From Brachybacterium paraconglomeratum (GTDB lineage: Bacteria; Actinomycetota; Actinomycetes; Actinomycetales; Dermabacteraceae), in the NCBI RefSeq assembly GCF_003994255.1, contig NZ_ML133859.1, forward strand, positions 1-64,000: a stretch of DNA of 64,000 nt, written 5' to 3'. The position numbers and the translations under genes are program-made. Shown here piece after piece: positions 47,156 through 55,505 of this stretch (within the stretch, counting starts at the first letter, position 1; each line of letters begins with the position of its first letter). The notes beneath the pieces are model-generated. The model did no database searches. It saw nothing but the letters and a program-made list of their open reading frames with translations, and was not told the DNA's origin.

Positions 47156-48511
47156 TCAGGCCTCGGCGGCGGCGATGTCCTTCTTGCCGACGCGGGGCTG
47201 GTCGACCTTCAGTGCGAAGGTCATCAGGAAGGCGAGGACGTACAGGACCACGAACGCCCAGACCACGCCGACGTTCCCGCCCCAGGGGCGGACGACGGCG
47301 ACCACGGCCGAGCCGAGGAAGGTCGCACCGCCCGCGGCGGTCGTGTACATCGCCATCGCGGCGCCCTTGTGGTCGGGGGCGAGCGCCGGCATGATCGCGC
47401 CGAGCGGCACGAAGCCGGCCAGCAGGATGCCGAAGACGGTGCCCGCGATGACGGCGACGACGAAGCCCCAGTCGGAGCCGGCCGGCACCCAGTGCGGCAC
47501 GTACCACCACAGCAGCAGGCCGATCGCGGAGCCGACGATGCCGAACCAGCGCACCGTGGTGGTCCAGCCGATGCGGTCGCCGAGGGCGCCGAAGGCGGCG
47601 TTGAACAGGATGTTGCCGGCGAAGACGATCGAGGTCATCAGCAGCCAGCGGCTCTGCCCCCAGCCGAGGGTCTCGGCGATGACGGTGGGCAGGATGATGA
47701 ACATGCCGAACTGCGGGGCGGTGTTGATCAGGCGGGTCAGGAAGCCCATCATCACGCGCTTGTTCGTGAACGCGAGGTGCACGCCCGAGAAGATCACCTG
47801 GCGGGAGGTCTCGCCCTCCGGGGCCAGGCGGATGGAGCCGTGCTTCTCGCGCACCCCGAGCCAGGCGATCAGGAAGCCGGCGATCACGATCAGCGAGGAG
47901 ACGGCCATGGCCCAGCGCTCACCGAAGAAGCCGCCGCCGAAGGCGGGGATCAGACCGATCGCGACGAGCGAGCCGATGGTGGGCATGCCGCCGGTGAACA
48001 TGACGTAGAACCAGCCGACCGCCGCACCGTTGCGCTCCTTGGGGACCACGGCGTTGACCCAGACCAGGAAGGAGAAGGCGAACAGCGGGAAGCCGAAGCC
48101 GCGGAAGAAGTAGGTCGCGGCCACCAGCGGGATCGACTCGGTGGACAGCGCGCCCAGGAACGCGGCCTGGAACACCAGCCAGACGACGAGGCCGAGCAGC
48201 ATCACCCTGCGCGGGCCCCACAGGTCCGAGAGGGCGCCGGCGAGGTACGAGCCGACCAGCGAGGCGAGGGAGTAGAAGGTGATGATGGTGGCGGCGACGT
48301 TGATCATCTCGTCGCCGCCGCCGAAGACGTTCGCCATGTGCGGGGAGACGAAGTTGGTCTCCACGCCGTTGCCCGTCATGAAGACGAGCACGCCGAGGAA
48401 ACCCCACCGCAGCGGATGGGGGATGCCGAGTCGGTCCAGGAAGGTCTCCTGGGACGACCCGGCGGCCGGGACGGCGGATCCGGCCTGGGTGGTAGAGGGT
48501 ACGGCGCTCAT
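47156..48511 (-). CDS. MFS polyol permease (RbtT/DalT-like)
   Basis: A 451-residue, 12-helix symporter. HPLRWGFLGVLVFMTGNGVETNFVSPHM matches the opening of ribitol and arabitol permeases (partly cited: WGFLGVLVFMTGNGVE), and the MFS signature GALSDLWGPRRVMLLG and the second-half motif GALGDRIGWTTTVRW are present. It lies directly after the EltD-like dehydrogenase gene, so it probably imports erythritol or threitol. ATG 48511 follows AGGAG; the longer start to 48565 is ignored. The N-terminal 25 residues are a Ser/Ala-rich cytoplasmic leader. Confidence 0.88.
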   Translation of the reverse strand: MSAVPSTTQAGSAVPAAGSSQETFLDRLGIPHPLRWGFLGVLVFMTGNGVETNFVSPHMANVFGGGDEMINVAATIITFYSLASLVGSYLAGALSDLWGPRRVMLLGLVVWLVFQAAFLGALSTESIPLVAATYFFRGFGFPLFAFSFLVWVNAVVPKERNGAAVGWFYVMFTGGMPTIGSLVAIGLIPAFGGGFFGERWAMAVSSLIVIAGFLIAWLGVREKHGSIRLAPEGETSRQVIFSGVHLAFTNKRVMMGFLTRLINTAPQFGMFIILPTVIAETLGWGQSRWLLMTSIVFAGNILFNAAFGALGDRIGWTTTVRWFGIVGSAIGLLLWWYVPHWVPAGSDWGFVVAVIAGTVFGILLAGFVPLGAIMPALAPDHKGAAMAMYTTAAGGATFLGSAVVAVVRPWGGNVGVVWAFVVLYVLAFLMTFALKVDQPRVGKKDIAAAEA

Positions 48512-48544
48512 AAGGGCACTCCTGTGTGCGTGGGGGGAGAGACA

Positions 48545-48584
48545 CGGGGCGGCCGACGGCAGCATCGAGGCGTCGGCCGCCCCG
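48545..48584 (-). terminator. Hairpin between dehydrogenase and permease genes
   Basis: CGGGGCGGCCGACG (48545-48558) and CGTCGGCCGCCCCG (48571-48584) form a perfect 14-bp stem, about 32 bp after the dehydrogenase stop and 34 bp before the permease start. Being inside an operon, it is more likely an attenuator or a processing/stability hairpin than a full terminator. Confidence 0.7.
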
Positions 48585-48616
48585 TCAGGGCTGATCCGGG
48601 ATCAGCGGGGCCGTGC

Positions 48617-49714
48617 TCAGCGGCCGGGGAGGATGGAGACCTTGACGGAGGCGCCGGCGGAGTCGGCGACCGAGTCGAGGGCCTTCTGGAAGTCGGCGAG
48701 GCCGAACTGGTGGGTGCAGATCTCGTCGAGGGGCAGGTCGCCCTTCTCGATGATCTTGATGGCGGCGGGCCAGGTGTGCGGGCCGAGGTGTGCCCCGCGC
48801 ACGTCGAGCTCCTTGTCGTCGGAGATGATCGACCAGTCCACGGAGACGTTCTCCTTGAACACGGAGTACTCCACGAAGCGGCCGAGCTTGCGCAGCAGGT
48901 TCAGGCCCTGCGGCACGGCGCTGGGGTGGCCGGTGCACTCGATGTAGACGTCGGCGCCGTAGCCGCCGGTGAGGCCGCGGATCTCCTCGTAGATGTCGAC
49001 CTTCGAGGGGTTCAGGGTGAGGTCGGCGCCGCACTTCTTCGCGAGCTCGAGCTTCTCGTCGTCGAAGTCGAGGGCGATGACGAGCTTGGGGTTCTTGTGG
49101 GCCGCGCCGATGATCGCGCCGAGGCCGATGGGGCCGGCGCCGGCGATGACGACGACGTCGTCGAACTCGAGCTCGGCGCGCTCGACGGCGTGCATCGAGC
49201 AGGACAGCGGCTCGGCGTAGGCGGCGTGCTGCGGCGCGATGTCCTTGGAGATCCGGTGGGCGCGGGCGAGCTTCGGCACGATCATGTACTCGGCCATGCC
49301 GCCGTGGTAGTGCTTGAAGCCGAACATGTCGTGCGGGGCGCACATCCAGTACCAGCCGCGCTGGCAGTACATGCACTCGCCGCAGGGGACGATCTGCTCG
49401 ACGACGATGCGGTCGCCGACGGAGACGCCGTGGTGGGCGAGGATCTCGTCGGAGCCCTGCACGACGGTGCCGGTGATCTCGTGGCCGGGGATGATGCCCG
49501 GCTCGACCCAGCGGTCGCGGTTCTCGTCGCCCCAGAACTTGGCGGCGCCGGCGTAGGCCTTGAGGTCGGAGGCGCAGACGCCGACGGCCTCGACCTGGAT
49601 CAGGAGCTCATCGCCGGCGGGGGTCGGGACCGGGCGCTCCTCGAGGCGGTAGTCCTCGGGGGCATGCATGACGACGGCCTGCATGGTGGCGGGCAGCTGG
49701 CTCACGTAAGACAC
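48617..49714 (-). CDS. eltD: Zinc-dependent erythritol/L-threitol dehydrogenase
   Basis: A medium-chain dehydrogenase of 365 residues that should oxidise erythritol or L-threitol to L-erythrulose with NAD. The zinc ligands are in VGVCASDLKAY, IPGHEITG and, for structural zinc, CGECMYCQRGWYWMC. The coenzyme loop is VVIAGAGPIGLGAIIGA with Asp in VIALDFDDEKL. From memory it follows the mycobacterial EltD sequence very closely, including YAGAAKFWGDENR, YGADVYIECTGHPSAVPQGL and DWSIISDDKELDVRGAHLGP (20 residues or fewer each), which generic sorbitol dehydrogenases lack. GTG 49714 follows AAGGAG. First gene of its operon, with promoter and operator upstream. Confidence 0.92.
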   Translation of the reverse strand: MSYVSQLPATMQAVVMHAPEDYRLEERPVPTPAGDELLIQVEAVGVCASDLKAYAGAAKFWGDENRDRWVEPGIIPGHEITGTVVQGSDEILAHHGVSVGDRIVVEQIVPCGECMYCQRGWYWMCAPHDMFGFKHYHGGMAEYMIVPKLARAHRISKDIAPQHAAYAEPLSCSMHAVERAELEFDDVVVIAGAGPIGLGAIIGAAHKNPKLVIALDFDDEKLELAKKCGADLTLNPSKVDIYEEIRGLTGGYGADVYIECTGHPSAVPQGLNLLRKLGRFVEYSVFKENVSVDWSIISDDKELDVRGAHLGPHTWPAAIKIIEKGDLPLDEICTHQFGLADFQKALDSVADSAGASVKVSILPGR

Positions 49715-49786
49715 ATCTCCTTCGATACGTTCCGCCCGGCCTGGTGGCCCCACAGGGCGCGCCGACGGGTCGGGCCTGACCAGGCC

Positions 49787-49827
49787 ACTCTAGGCAGACC
49801 GGGAACAAACGTCAAGCACAAATGTTC
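49787..49827 (-). promoter_or_regulatory. Promoter and SorC-type operator of the tetritol operon
   Basis: On the minus strand TTGACG (49815-49810) and TAGAGT (49792-49787) are 17 bp apart, a good sigma-70-type promoter. An inverted repeat GAACA...TGTTC (49803-49827) straddles the -35 box; its halves are GAACAAACGT and ACAAATGTTC. The preceding SorC-family gene is the obvious regulator. Confidence 0.75.
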
Positions 49828-49879
49828 TACACCAGGGCGACGCAGGTCAGAGGCGTGCCACGGGGTGGATCGGGCGGGG

Positions 49880-50827
49880 TCAGCCCGTCGCAGCGGCGAG
49901 CGCGAGCACGGCCTGGGCCGTCGGCTCGTCGGTCAGCAGCGTCGTGTACAGCCCGGCGCGGGCGCCGGCGAGGATCGAGGGCGCCTTGCGCTCCCCCGCC
50001 GCCATCGCGATCGAGGTCGGCAGCGCGTTCAGCAGCGCGCGCGGCGGGCGCACCAGCAGCTCCGAGCCGGGATAGCTCACCGGGTGCCCGGCGATGTCGT
50101 AGAAGTGGAGGTTGATGTCGCCGACGGCCGGGAGCAGCGCCGTCTCGTCGCGCGGCACCACGGAGGTCAGCGCCGCGCGCCCCTGGTAGGGCTCGCCGAT
50201 CCCGACCACCACGGCTCGGGCCCGCGCCCACAGGTCGGTGATCTCCCGGAAGCTGGGGTCGGCCTGCAGGGACTCCCAGAGCTGCTCGGAGGGGCTCGCC
50301 GGGGCGAACATGAACTTCGGCTCGGCCCGGGTGCGGTCCGCGAAGCGGCGCACGATCTCGTTGGTCTGGAAGGACGGGTCGGTCTCCTGCTGCCCGCCGA
50401 CGGTCGGGGCGATCACCACTCCCGGCAGCTCGGGTAGCCCGGGCATGCCGCTGACGGCGTAGGTGGTCTTGCCCGAGGAGATCAGCAGCACCTCGCCCCG
50501 CTGCAGGTCCAGGGAGCGCAGCTCCTCCCCCAGCAGGTCGCCGATGCCGCGGTAGTCGCGCTGGACCTGGTTCCCCGGGGCGATGCGCACGGAGCGGACG
50601 CCGAGCACGTCCTGCAGGCGTGCGGCGAGATCGGGCAGGTCGGCGGTGGGCGGCTCGAGCACCTCGAAGCGCACCATCCCGATCCGTCGCGCCTCGGCGA
50701 GGAGCTTGGAGACCGTGGGCCGGGAGACGCCCAGGCGCGCGGCGACCTCGGCCTGTCGCACCCCGTCGACGTAGTAGGCGGAGGCGGCGCGGTGGAGCAG
50801 CTGGAGGTCCATCGCGGTCTCGAGCAT
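49880..50827 (-). CDS. SorC/DeoR-type sugar-binding regulator
   Basis: A 315-residue regulator. The N-terminal helix-turn-helix is YYVDGVRQAEVAARLGVSRP continuing TVSKLLAEARR; the rest is the SorC effector domain, with GEVLLISSGKTTYAVS and VVVGIGEPYQG as sugar-phosphate loop motifs. It lies upstream of the tetritol operon and divergent from an FGGY kinase gene. ATG 50827 has AGGAG; the start codon overlaps the perfect palindrome GAGCATCGATGCTC (50822-50835), which might be an autoregulatory site. The effector is probably a phosphorylated tetrulose. The much longer upstream frame is an artefact of the divergent gene. Confidence 0.9.
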   Translation of the reverse strand: MLETAMDLQLLHRAASAYYVDGVRQAEVAARLGVSRPTVSKLLAEARRIGMVRFEVLEPPTADLPDLAARLQDVLGVRSVRIAPGNQVQRDYRGIGDLLGEELRSLDLQRGEVLLISSGKTTYAVSGMPGLPELPGVVIAPTVGGQQETDPSFQTNEIVRRFADRTRAEPKFMFAPASPSEQLWESLQADPSFREITDLWARARAVVVGIGEPYQGRAALTSVVPRDETALLPAVGDINLHFYDIAGHPVSYPGSELLVRPPRALLNALPTSIAMAAGERKAPSILAGARAGLYTTLLTDEPTAQAVLALAAATG

Positions 50828-51002
50828 CGATGCTCCTCCCTCTCCGTCAAGGCCGTGTCCGGGCCCCGGGGCGGCGGGGCTCGCGCCGATGATCCTAGTG
50901 AACGCCGGGCGGTGCTGCGGAACAGAGCCCCGTCCTGCGCCCCTGGCAGGGCCGACGGTGGCAGGATGGTCTGCGGCGATGACGGCACGGGGAGGCGGCG
51001 CG

Positions 51003-52580
51003 ATGACGGCAGGCACGGGGGCGACGACCCCTGCTCCGCGGATTGCCCCGTCGGCCGCGCCCCGAACGGCCGGAGCGCCAGCCGGCGCGAGGGTCCCCGC
51101 CGTGCTGGGCGTCGACGTCGGCACCTCGAGCACGAAGGGCACCCTCGTCGCGCTCGACGGGACCATCCTCGCCGCCGCCGTGCGCGAGCACTCGGTCTCC
51201 CGCCCCGCCCCGGGCCACGTCGAGATGGACGCGGAGATCTGGTGGGAGGAGTTCGTGGACATCACCCGCGAGCTCACCGCGACCGGCGCCGCGGACGTCC
51301 CTGCGGAGGTCACCGCGATCGGCGTCTCGGGGATGGGCCCCTGCGTGCTGCTCACCGACGAGCGCGGCGAACCGGTGCGCCCCGCGATCCTCTACGGCGT
51401 GGACACCCGCGCGGGCGACGAGATCCGCCATCTCACGAACGTGCTGGGCAGGGAGGAGATCGTCGCGCACTGCGGCGGGATGCTCACCTCGCAGGCGGCC
51501 GGACCGAAGGTCGCCTGGGTCGCCCGGCACGAGCCGGAGGTCTACGCACGGGCGCGTCGGCTGTTCATGCCGGCCTCGTATCTCGCCTTCCGCCTCACCG
51601 GCGAGTACGTGCTCGACCACGTCAGCGCCAGCCAGTCCGCGCCGATGTACAGCCTGCGCCACCAGACGTGGCATCCCGAGTGGGCCGAGCGCGTCGGCCC
51701 CGGCCTCGAGCTCCCGGACCTTCGCTGGGCGGGCGAGGCGGCGGGGACCGTGCAGAGCGCCATCGCGCGGCTCGTGCCCGGTCTGCGCGCCGGGATCCCC
51801 GTCATCACCGGCACCATCGACGCCTGGGCGGAGGCGGTCAGCGTCGATGCCGCCTCCCCGGGCGACCTGATGCTGATGTACGGCACCACCACCTTCCTCG
51901 TCGCGACCACCGTGGAGCCCGTCGCGAGTCGCACCCTGTGGCCCACCTCCGGGGTGGAGCCGGGCGCCTATGCGCTCTCGGGCGGCATGGCCTCCTCCGG
52001 GGCGATCACCGGCTGGCTGCGCGAGCTGACCGGCTCCCCGGAGTTCGACGAGCTGCTGGTGGAGGCGGAGGCCAGCGGTCCCGGCGCGAACGGGCTGGTC
52101 ATGCTCCCCTACTTCGCCGGCGAGCGCTCCCCCATCGCCGACCCCGGCGCTCGGGGTGTGATCGCGGGGCTGACCCTCTCGCACACCCGCGGGGACCTCT
52201 ACCGGGCCGCGCTCGAAGCGGCCGCCTTCGGGGTGCGCCACCATCTCGAGACGCTCACCGCGGCCGAGCTCGGCCTGGACCGGGTCGTGGCCGTCGGCGG
52301 CGGTGCCCGCAGCGACCTGTGGCCGCAGATCGTCTCCGACGTCACGGGACTGGTCCAGCGGATCCCGCGGCGGATCGTCGGCGCCTCGTACGGCAGCTCG
52401 ATGCTCGCCGCGCGCCTCGCCCACGGCACCGACGTCTCCCGCTGGAACCCCACCGATCACGAGATCGTCCCGGACCCGGCGCGTCGCGAGCGGTACGACG
52501 AGCTGTACCGGCTCTACCGCGACCTCTACCCCGCGACCTACGAGATCACCCACGCGCTCGCGGCGATGCAGCAGCACTGA
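51003..52580 (+). CDS. FGGY-family carbohydrate kinase
   Basis: A 525-residue sugar or polyol kinase. VLGVDVGTSSTKGTLVALDG is the phosphate-1 loop, GVSGMGPCVLLTDERGEPVRPAILYG the xylulokinase-like substrate loop (partly cited), LMLMYGTTTFLV phosphate-2, and VVAVGGGARSDLWPQIVSDVTG the adenosine motif. It is nearest to xylulokinases, but the substrate is open: with its tetritol surroundings, erythritol, xylulose or another ketose are possible. ATG 51003 follows GGGGAGG; earlier in-frame ATGs at 50889 and 50979 add unrelated Ala/Gly-rich sequence. It is divergent from the SorC regulator and followed by an SMP-30-like gene. Confidence 0.85.
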   Translation: MTAGTGATTPAPRIAPSAAPRTAGAPAGARVPAVLGVDVGTSSTKGTLVALDGTILAAAVREHSVSRPAPGHVEMDAEIWWEEFVDITRELTATGAADVPAEVTAIGVSGMGPCVLLTDERGEPVRPAILYGVDTRAGDEIRHLTNVLGREEIVAHCGGMLTSQAAGPKVAWVARHEPEVYARARRLFMPASYLAFRLTGEYVLDHVSASQSAPMYSLRHQTWHPEWAERVGPGLELPDLRWAGEAAGTVQSAIARLVPGLRAGIPVITGTIDAWAEAVSVDAASPGDLMLMYGTTTFLVATTVEPVASRTLWPTSGVEPGAYALSGGMASSGAITGWLRELTGSPEFDELLVEAEASGPGANGLVMLPYFAGERSPIADPGARGVIAGLTLSHTRGDLYRAALEAAAFGVRHHLETLTAAELGLDRVVAVGGGARSDLWPQIVSDVTGLVQRIPRRIVGASYGSSMLAARLAHGTDVSRWNPTDHEIVPDPARRERYDELYRLYRDLYPATYEITHALAAMQQH

Positions 52581-52682
52581 GGCCGGGACTCCCGCACGCC
52601 GTTCCCGCGCACCCCGTACGGTGGCCCTACCGGCACCTCCGCGCGCCGGTCAACCGCATCCAGCGCCCGGAAGGGGAGCCCC

Positions 52683-53558
52683 ATGCATGCCGACCGACTC
52701 ACCGAATCCCTCTGTCACCACGCGGAGGGTCCGTACTGGTCGGAGACCTGGGGCGGCCTGCGCTGGGTGGACATGCTCGCCGGGGACATGCTGCATCTCG
52801 GCGCCGACGGGGCGGCCCGGCGCCTGCCCACCCCGAGCCCGGTCGTCGCCTGCGTGCGCCCTGCGGCCGACGGCGGGGCGGTGCTCGCCCTCGAGAAGGG
52901 CTTCGGCCTCGAGGACGCCGACGGGTCCATCCGCGCGCTGCCGCCGCTGTGGGACGAGGACGTGCGCATGAACGAGGGCGCGATCGCGCCGGACGGCTCC
53001 TTCCTGTGCGGCTCGATGGCCTATGACCAGCGGCCCGGCGCCGCCGCGATGTGGCGCCTGATGCCCGACGGCACCACCACCCGGCAGTTCGGGGACCTCA
53101 CGATCTCCAACGGCCTCGCCTTCACGGCCGACGGGACGCGCGCCTTCTACGTCGACACCCCCACCGGATGGGTCGACCTCTTCGACTGGTCCGGCGCCGA
53201 CGGGCTCGTCGAGCGCCGGCCCTTCGCCGACCTCTCCGGCGAGGACGGCAGCCCGGACGGGCTGTGCCTGGATGCCGAGGGCCGGGTATGGGTGGCGATG
53301 TTCGGTGGCTCACAGGTGCTGGGCCTGGACGAGCGGGGCGGGGTCGCCGAGCGGATCACGGTGGCGGCGCGCCAGGTCACGGCCTGCACCTTCGGCGGCG
53401 AGGACCGCGGGACCCTGTTCATCACCACCAGCCGGGAGAACCTGGCCGACGGGGACGATCCGGCGGCGGGCTCGCTGTTCTCGGTGCATCCGGGCGTCGT
53501 CGGCCCCGCCGAGGAGAACCTCTTCGGCGATCCCGACGAGACCGACGCGGACGACTGA
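52683..53558 (+). CDS. SMP-30/gluconolactonase-like beta-propeller
   Basis: A 291-residue lactonase of the SMP-30/LRE family, six-bladed propeller with one divalent metal. The metal and catalytic residues are visible: Glu in HHAEGPYWSE, Asn in TISNGLAFTADG and Asp in GSPDGLCLDAEGRVWVA. It would hydrolyse a sugar lactone such as one formed by a polyol or sugar dehydrogenase. The ATG follows GAAGGGGAG. About 100 bp after the FGGY kinase and on the same strand, so probably co-transcribed. No signal peptide is seen. It is followed by palindrome G. Confidence 0.88.
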   Translation: MHADRLTESLCHHAEGPYWSETWGGLRWVDMLAGDMLHLGADGAARRLPTPSPVVACVRPAADGGAVLALEKGFGLEDADGSIRALPPLWDEDVRMNEGAIAPDGSFLCGSMAYDQRPGAAAMWRLMPDGTTTRQFGDLTISNGLAFTADGTRAFYVDTPTGWVDLFDWSGADGLVERRPFADLSGEDGSPDGLCLDAEGRVWVAMFGGSQVLGLDERGGVAERITVAARQVTACTFGGEDRGTLFITTSRENLADGDDPAAGSLFSVHPGVVGPAEENLFGDPDETDADD

Positions 53559-53593
53559 CCCCGACGCTCCCCCGTCGTCCGGCCGACGACGAT

Positions 53594-53650
53594 TGCGCTC
53601 CTGGCGTGACCTCGGGGCCGTATGGCAGGTGAGGTCACGCCAGGAGCGCA
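53594..53650. repeat. Long intergenic palindrome G (perfect stem)
   Basis: TGCGCTCCTGGCGTGACCTC (53594-53613) is repeated as an exact inverted copy at 53631-53650 around a 17-nt loop. It lies between convergent genes, 35 bp after the SMP-30 stop and 33 bp before the putP stop, so it could terminate both, though no T-run flanks it. Confidence 0.93.
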
Positions 53651-53682
53651 GAATTATGCGGCCCGGGCCGGGGTGGCCGCGC

Positions 53683-55245
53683 TCAGGACGCGGTCGTCGC
53701 CTCCGCCGAGCGGTCGCGGGCCACGCCGGTGGCGAGGGAGTCGAGCATGTCGTCGTACTCCTCCATCGCCTTGGCGGGCGGCTGCGGGGTGATCAGGCTG
53801 ACCACGACCGCGAGCACGAGGCAGATCGCGAAGCCGGGGATGATCTCGTACAGGTGCTCTCCGCCGAAGAGGCCCAGGGTGACATCGAGAGGCTGCTTCT
53901 CCGCACCCCAGGACTGGCCCCAGACGAAGGCGACCACCGCACCGGCGACCATGCCCACGGCGGCCCCGGCCATGGTGAGCCGTCGCCAGAACAGCGACAG
54001 CAGCACGATCGGCCCGAAGGCGGCGCCGAAGCCCGCCCAGGCGAAGGCGACCAGCGCCAGCACCGAGCTCCCGGGATCCAGGGCCAGGATCACCGCGATG
54101 ACGGAGACCACGAGCACGCCGACCCGTCCGCCCCACAGCTTGGCGCCGTCGCCGAGCTTCACGCCCACACCGCCGACGATGTCCTCGACCAGCGCGGAGG
54201 TGGTCACGATCAGCTGCGAGGAGATCGTGGACATGATCGCCGCGAGCACGGCCGCCAGCAGGACGCCGGCGATCAGCGGATGGAACAGGATCTGGGCCAG
54301 GTCGAGGAACACCGATTCGCCGTTGGTCGCATCGGTGATCTGCACGTCCCGGTTCTGCTGGAAGTAGGCCAGGCCCGCCATCGCGGTGAACACGGCGCCG
54401 GTCACGCACAGGATCATCCAGCTCATCCCGACGATCGTGCCGTACTTCGCGTCGCGCGAGGAGCGCAGCGCCATGAAACGCACGATGATGTGGGGCTGGC
54501 CGAAGTAGCCCAGGCCCCAGGCGACGGCGGAGAGGATCCCCACCCACGTGCCGCCGGAGACGAGGGAGCCGAAGGAGGGGTCGACCTCGCGCACCGAGGC
54601 GAACATCGCCGTCGGCCCGCCGACGACGAACATCGCGGTGACCGGCACGATGATCAGGGAGACCAGCATGATCAGGCCCTGCACCACGTCGGTGTAGCTC
54701 GCACCGAGGAAGCCGCCGAAGAGGGTGTACAGGATCGTCACGCCGCCCACGAGGAGCAGGCCGGTCAGGTAGGGCCCGCCGAACATCGACTGGAAGAACA
54801 CGCCGCCGGCGACCATGCCGGAGGAGACGTAGAAGGTGAAGAACACCAGGATGATCAGGCCCGCTGCGATCCGGAGGATGTTCGTGCGGTCGTGGAGGCG
54901 GTTGCCGAAGTAGCTCGGCACCGTGATCGCGTTGCCGGCGATCTGGGTGTACTGGCGCAGGCGCGGGGCGACGAAGATCCAGTTCAGACCGGCGCCGACG
55001 GTCAGGCCGATCGCGATCCACGCCTCGACCATGCCGCTCATGTACAGCGCGCCGGGCAGGCCCATCAGCAGCCAGCCGGACATGTCCGAGGCCCCTGCCG
55101 AGAGCGCCGCGACGAAGGGGTGCAGCTGTCGGCCGCCGAGCATGTAGTCCTCGCCGCCCTTGGTCTTGCGGAAGGCGTACAGGCCGATGCCGATCATGGC
55201 GCCGAAGTAGACGGCGAGCGCGACCAGCTTGAAGGCGAGCTCCAT
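53683..55245 (-). CDS. putP: Sodium/proline symporter
   Basis: A 520-residue member of the sodium:solute symporter family with 13 helices. The family opening VYFGAMIGIGLYAFRKTK, GASDMSGWLLMGLPGALYMSG (sodium and proline site), GGFLGASYTDVVQGLIML and AAVLAAIMSTISSQLIV are all typical of PutP rather than of pantothenate or glucose members. It imports proline with sodium for nutrition or osmoprotection. ATG 55245 has GGAGACC; the extra in-frame stretch to 55305 has no resemblance. No proline catabolic genes adjoin it. Confidence 0.92.
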   Translation of the reverse strand: MELAFKLVALAVYFGAMIGIGLYAFRKTKGGEDYMLGGRQLHPFVAALSAGASDMSGWLLMGLPGALYMSGMVEAWIAIGLTVGAGLNWIFVAPRLRQYTQIAGNAITVPSYFGNRLHDRTNILRIAAGLIILVFFTFYVSSGMVAGGVFFQSMFGGPYLTGLLLVGGVTILYTLFGGFLGASYTDVVQGLIMLVSLIIVPVTAMFVVGGPTAMFASVREVDPSFGSLVSGGTWVGILSAVAWGLGYFGQPHIIVRFMALRSSRDAKYGTIVGMSWMILCVTGAVFTAMAGLAYFQQNRDVQITDATNGESVFLDLAQILFHPLIAGVLLAAVLAAIMSTISSQLIVTTSALVEDIVGGVGVKLGDGAKLWGGRVGVLVVSVIAVILALDPGSSVLALVAFAWAGFGAAFGPIVLLSLFWRRLTMAGAAVGMVAGAVVAFVWGQSWGAEKQPLDVTLGLFGGEHLYEIIPGFAICLVLAVVVSLITPQPPAKAMEEYDDMLDSLATGVARDRSAEATTAS

Positions 55246-55454
55246 GAGGGTCTCCGATCTCTGGTGGGGAAGGGCGGACGGGCCGGATCGGAGGTCCGTG
55301 CGCAACGTCGTCGCTCGTGGGCCGCCGGTCCGGTCGGGGACGACGCGCCACCGTACCGGCGCCCGGGGAGGGCAGGTGCCGCGAATCCTACGCCGGGGTG
55401 ACGCCGATCACCTCGTTCTGTGTCCGGACGGTGACCTCGGCGCGGACGCACGAA

Positions 55455-55482
55455 CGCCCGGCACCCCTCGGGATGCCGGGCG
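55455..55482 (-). terminator. Terminator of the glycerol operon
   Basis: CGCCCGGCA (55455-55463) and TGCCGGGCG (55474-55482) form a perfect 9-bp stem with a 10-nt loop, 23 bp beyond the glpK stop on the minus strand and upstream of the putP start. Confidence 0.75.
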
Positions 55483-55505
55483 TCCGCCGGTCGTCGATCG
55501 GCTGA

